From: an uncultured Selenomonadaceae bacterium
GTDB taxonomy: Bacteria; Bacillota; Negativicutes; Selenomonadales; Selenomonadaceae
NCBI GenBank assembly: GCA_945637225.1
Contig: CALZDE010000072.1
Span: 1 to 9,272, forward strand
Direction of reading: 5' to 3'
Length of the DNA stretch: 9,272 nucleotides
Shown here: positions 6,431 to 9,272 of the stretch, one piece after another
Layout: every line of letters starts with the position of its first letter
Position numbering within the stretch: position 1 is the first letter of the stretch
Translations under genes and position numbers: made by a program
Notes under the pieces: model-generated
Told to the model about the DNA's origin: nothing
The model's database searches: none
Seen by the model: only the letters and a program-made list of their open reading frames with translations

Positions 6431-8230
6431 TTATACGGAGAAACGGCCAATAGCCGCCTGAAGCTGCATTGCCATATCTGCCAAAGTACGGCTGGCATTT
6501 GCAATTTCATGAATGGAAGCTGTCTGTTCCTCAGTAGAAGCAGATACAGTCTCAGTTTCACCAGAAATACTGCGGCTGCGGTCATTAATAGCATCTACTA
6601 CATTGGAAAGGTCGTCAGCACCACGTTCCAGATTCTTCACGATAGCACGCATCTCCTGAGAATGATTAGCAACTTCCTGTACCATTTCCGCAATATCGGA
6701 GAATGCCTGTCCTGCATTGGTAACAGCCTTGGTACCATTACCTACACGCTGCATACCTTCCTCCATGGACTGAACGGCATCCTTAGCCGCCTGCTGTACA
6801 GTACCGATAAGCTGTGCAATCTCTGCCGCTGCTTCCTGTGACTGTTCAGCCAGCTTACGAACTTCCTCTGCTACTACGGCAAAGCCACGGCCCTGTTCAC
6901 CTGCACGAGCTGCCTCAATAGCCGCATTGAGAGCCAAGAGGTTGGTCTGAGAAGCGATGGAAGAAATAGTATCTACAATGGTGCCAATCTGCTCAGACTG
7001 TTCACCAAGACCTTCAATAACCTTAGCGGAATCACCAACAGATATCTCTATGGATCTCATCTGGCTTACTGCACCCTTTGCTTCGCCTGTACCCTTGTTA
7101 GCAGCCTCATTGGTATGACCAATGCGCTCAATTGTATTCTGCAGGGACTTAGCAAAGTTAGCCATGTGAACGGTAAATTCTTCTGTATGAGTCTTAGCTT
7201 TAGCTACTTTATCAAACTGCTCGCCACAGTTAGCCGCAACACTTACCATAGATTCTGCTACATGATTACTTACATCAGCAGACTGGTCTGCGGTAGCGGT
7301 AAGCTCCTGAGAAGCCGCTGCTAACTGCTGTGCGGTATCCATTACAAGACGTATGGATTCTGCCAGACTGTCATGCAGTGCCTTCATAGCTCGGCTCATC
7401 GCACCAATCTCATCCTGAGCATCCATGTAGGACTTTAAGCCGTCAGTACCATGTCCCAAATCACCAGTAGACATAATATCCAGGCTCTCAGCAACAATAG
7501 AAATAGGCTTAGTGAGCATATTAGCTACCTTAACACCGATAAAGATGAAAACTGCCTGCAATACCAAAATAACAATGACAGAGAACAGCAAACGGGAATT
7601 CATGCTAGAATATGCTGCCTCAGTCTGCTGAGCCATGATAGCATCAATGTTATCAATCCATACACCAGTACCAATTACCCAGCCATAAGGCTCGAAGCAG
7701 ATACTATAACCAAACTTTGGCAGGTTTTCAGTTTCACCAGGCTTAGGGAACTGCCACTCAGTATAGCCACCGCCACTCTGCTTACCTGTTTTAATCAGCT
7801 CCTGAATAAAAGGAAAACCAGTTGGGTCTTTGAGGTCTATACGAGGCTTGCCCTCAGCAGGACCGCCTAACAGAACAACATTTACACCCTCTGTGGTATC
7901 AATCCAGAAATAACCCTGACCATTATCAAAACGCAGTTCACGAATGATGTCAGCAGCCATCTTCTTGCCCTGTTCCTCAGTAAGAGTACCTGCCTGAATC
8001 TTCTTATGAGTATCCACACAGACACTATAAGCAATTTCAGTTTCCTCTCTCAAACGCTGCTTAATATCCTCCATAAGCAAAGCACGTTGAGTTTCAATCT
8101 GCTCACTAGTCTCATTGTACATAGCAGAAATGAAATAACCACCAATACTAAGAGCTGTAATTACAGAAACAGCCACTATAGCACTAATAATCTTGCCCCT
8201 GATAGTGCTGAAAAAACCTAAACCTTCCAC
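6431..8230 (-). CDS. Methyl-accepting chemotaxis protein with single Cache sensor domain
   Basis: A 599-residue transmembrane chemoreceptor. TM1 spans about 14-36 and TM2 about 213-236. The extracytoplasmic loop between them is a single-Cache (sCache_2-like) sensor with GYFWID (106-111), DLKDPTGFPF (132-141) and EPYGWVIGTGVWID (180-193). A HAMP domain follows (about 237-290), then a long coiled-coil signalling domain. Its conserved hairpin tip lies around 424-455 (SSIASQTNLLALNAAIEAAR, then AGEQGRGFAVVAEEVRKLAEQS) and contacts CheA and CheW. sCache_2 receptors often sense small carboxylic acids, but the ligand here cannot be read from sequence. No C-terminal CheR-tethering pentapeptide is present; the protein ends QAAIGRFSV. 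The start is GTG, supported by GGAGGG (8242-8237) at 6-base spacing. No che or flagellar genes are adjacent, so it is an orphan receptor gene with its own terminator. Confidence 0.94.
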   Translation of the reverse strand: MEGLGFFSTIRGKIISAIVAVSVITALSIGGYFISAMYNETSEQIETQRALLMEDIKQRLREETEIAYSVCVDTHKKIQAGTLTEEQGKKMAADIIRELRFDNGQGYFWIDTTEGVNVVLLGGPAEGKPRIDLKDPTGFPFIQELIKTGKQSGGGYTEWQFPKPGETENLPKFGYSICFEPYGWVIGTGVWIDNIDAIMAQQTEAAYSSMNSRLLFSVIVILVLQAVFIFIGVKVANMLTKPISIVAESLDIMSTGDLGHGTDGLKSYMDAQDEIGAMSRAMKALHDSLAESIRLVMDTAQQLAAASQELTATADQSADVSNHVAESMVSVAANCGEQFDKVAKAKTHTEEFTVHMANFAKSLQNTIERIGHTNEAANKGTGEAKGAVSQMRSIEISVGDSAKVIEGLGEQSEQIGTIVDTISSIASQTNLLALNAAIEAARAGEQGRGFAVVAEEVRKLAEQSQEAAAEIAQLIGTVQQAAKDAVQSMEEGMQRVGNGTKAVTNAGQAFSDIAEMVQEVANHSQEMRAIVKNLERGADDLSNVVDAINDRSRSISGETETVSASTEEQTASIHEIANASRTLADMAMQLQAAIGRFSV

Positions 8231-8436
8231 AACTATCCCTCCAAAATAATAATAATAAATAACCGAAGCAGATATTTTTTGTCACATTTCTCTATATATT
8301 TAAAATGCACCTTACACAAAAAACTATCCACACAACACGCCTATTTATATTATACGCCAAAAAAAGTTAAATTCCTCTTTTTTTTACAAAAATTTAACAA
8401 AATAATCAAATTAATTTAAAATTTACGTAACAATTG
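8231..8436 (-). promoter_or_regulatory. Chemoreceptor upstream region with a -10-like box
   Basis: This 206-bp AT-rich gap contains a perfect TATAAT on the minus strand (8354-8349), downstream of a T-rich tract. No good -35 is found at 16-18 bases, so the promoter call is weak. I saw no SigD/FliA-type motif (TAAA...GCCGATAA), although such promoters often drive chemoreceptors. The predicted leader of about 110 bases includes four AAT units on the plus strand (8245-8256) just upstream of the ribosome-binding site. No riboswitch-like structure is evident. Confidence 0.3.
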
Positions 8437-8440
8437 TTAC
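8427..8440. repeat. Perfect palindrome GTAACAATTGTTAC over a stop codon
   Basis: A 14-base perfect inverted repeat covers the stop codon of the secreted-protein gene (8439-8437). As RNA it could form only a 5-bp stem with a 4-base loop and no strong T run follows, so it is a poor terminator. Its symmetry would suit a dimeric DNA-binding protein, but the sequence gives no direct evidence of that. Confidence 0.4.
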
Positions 8441-9144
8441 TTATTCATATCCCACACAATACCGCCACCAACTTTAGCAGCCTGCTTTTCAGCTTCTTTC
8501 TTACCATTTTCGATATTCTTGAAGCTATTCTTGCTTGCATTTGCATATGCCTCAATAGTACGTGAACCTACACTAGCCTTATAAGCGTAAAGACGATTAT
8601 CAGTGCCAGACTTATTCACTTCAGCAAAAATATCTGTACCTCTGGTACTGCCAACACTGATAGTAAATTCAACATAAGCATCAGCATAAGCAGAAATATA
8701 CTTCTTGAATACCTGAGTAGCCTGACGGCGATTCATACTGAGAATATCCTGGCCAGTAGTACGTAAAATCTTATCTGCAACATCATCATAGCTAACTACT
8801 ATTATATCACCATTTTTATTAAACTCATTAGAAGCAGCTAAGACAGTATCCATAGCCTCCTTCCAGCTTGGATCATTTTTATTTGGAGAATAAAGAAGTG
8901 GTGCAACAGCAATAGTCTTTACCTTAGAAAAAGCTGCTGCATCAACAATAGTTGAATTTTTACCCTCTCTGTATTCTCCATCATCATTACCATTATCAAT
9001 CAGATAAAGACCATCACCTAAATAGGTTGCGCTGTTATCATTAGGATTTACATTAGTGATTTCTGCCTTACTAATAGCGAAAGCTGGCTGAGTGCAGACC
9101 GCCATAACACAAGCTGCAACCAGTGCAGACAAAAACTTCTTCAT
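8437..9144 (-). CDS. Secreted (periplasmic) protein of unknown function
   Basis: A 235-residue protein with a classical N-terminal signal peptide: MKKFL, a hydrophobic core and a likely cleavage after AFA (residue 23). A less likely lipoprotein reading uses VAAC (C12), but the hydrophobic stretch continues past it. The mature part has no cysteines and no membrane helices. It contains VKTIAVAPLLYS (75-86), DIIVVSYDDVADKIL (113-127) and a C-terminal Lys/Ala-rich helix. The pattern of a strand ending in VAPL, then a helix and another strand, recalls TolB-N or GNA1162-like envelope proteins, but this is only a fold-level impression. I chose the ATG at 9144 over the one at 9153: GGGGG (9160-9156) is 11 bases from the former and only 2 from the latter. 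The gene appears to stand alone. Confidence 0.75.
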   Translation of the reverse strand: MKKFLSALVAACVMAVCTQPAFAISKAEITNVNPNDNSATYLGDGLYLIDNGNDDGEYREGKNSTIVDAAAFSKVKTIAVAPLLYSPNKNDPSWKEAMDTVLAASNEFNKNGDIIVVSYDDVADKILRTTGQDILSMNRRQATQVFKKYISAYADAYVEFTISVGSTRGTDIFAEVNKSGTDNRLYAYKASVGSRTIEAYANASKNSFKNIENGKKEAEKQAAKVGGGIVWDMNK

Positions 9145-9186
9145 AATAAACATTTCCCCCTAGAAAAGTTCAAAAATAATAAACAA

Positions 9187-9201
9187 TGGTTTAATAAACC
9201 A
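9187..9201 (-). terminator. Weak hairpin after the right-edge gene
   Basis: TGGTTT pairs with AAACCA (9201-9196 with 9192-9187) around a 3-base loop directly after the stop codon at 9203. It is followed on the minus strand by a broken T-rich stretch. The stem is short and poor in GC, so at best it is a weak intrinsic terminator ahead of the secreted-protein gene. Confidence 0.35.
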
Positions 9202-9202
9202 A

Positions 9203-9272
9203 TTACTTCAAAAGACCATGTGCCTTTAATGCCTGACGAAGCTGTTCTTCATGAGCAGGCTCCATCTCACAC
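9203..9272 (-). CDS. 3' end of an unidentified gene (partial)
   Basis: Twenty-two codons plus a TAA stop are visible. The tail is CEMEPAHEEQLRQALKAHG followed by LLK. It is a hydrophilic, helix-prone C-terminus with a Glu/Gln/Leu pattern typical of real coding sequence, and the other minus-strand frames here contain stops. The rest of the gene lies beyond the right edge. I do not recognise the family from so short a segment. Confidence 0.5.
   Translation of the reverse strand, partial: CEMEPAHEEQLRQALKAHGLLK

Noticed and set aside
7451..7870. Plus-strand 139-codon frame over the chemoreceptor sensor domain
   Set aside because: It is antisense to a clear Cache domain and shows no Shine-Dalgarno site or family motif.

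Overview
All recognisable genes in this window lie on the minus strand, so it reads from right to left. Strong Shine-Dalgarno sites (GGAGG or GGGGG types), AT-rich gaps, sigma-70/SigA-like promoter boxes and an intrinsic terminator with a U-tract point to a low-to-moderate GC member of the Bacillota. The periplasmic-style secreted protein and the Cache-type chemoreceptor would fit a motile diderm anaerobe such as a Negativicutes genus. That placement is an inference from style, not from a marker gene.

Layout, right to left: the last 22 codons of an unidentified gene (9203-9271); a small secreted protein of unknown function (8437-9144); a single-Cache methyl-accepting chemotaxis protein with a GTG start (6431-8230), ending in a strong intrinsic terminator (6371-6408); a PMCA-type (P2B-like) Ca2+-transporting P-type ATPase with its own promoter (3666-6239); a 184-bp gap that is mostly three nested hairpins resembling the omegaRNA/right end of an IS200/IS605-type element without tnpB (about 3530-3656); then a compact four-gene ter-type stress cluster: terD-like (2849-3481), terD-like (2233-2817), a divergent Ser/Thr kinase with zinc ribbon and FHA-like tail (896-2221), and a TerY-like von Willebrand A (VWA) protein (118-879). 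Gaps in the ter cluster are 31, 11 and 16 bases, so it is very probably one operon that may continue past the left edge.

How the genes may work together: TerD domains bind Ca2+ through acidic loops, the VWA protein has an intact MIDAS metal site, and the kinase retains the ATP-binding lysine and the catalytic and metal-binding aspartates. This matches the known but poorly understood association of tellurium-resistance-type proteins with phospho-signalling and metal-dependent scaffolds. A Ca2+ export pump immediately upstream on the same strand suggests, but does not prove, a shared calcium theme. The chemoreceptor and the secreted protein look like independent units. The items most worth a second look are the stand-alone omegaRNA-like relic and the calcium pump/TerD/kinase/VWA neighbourhood.
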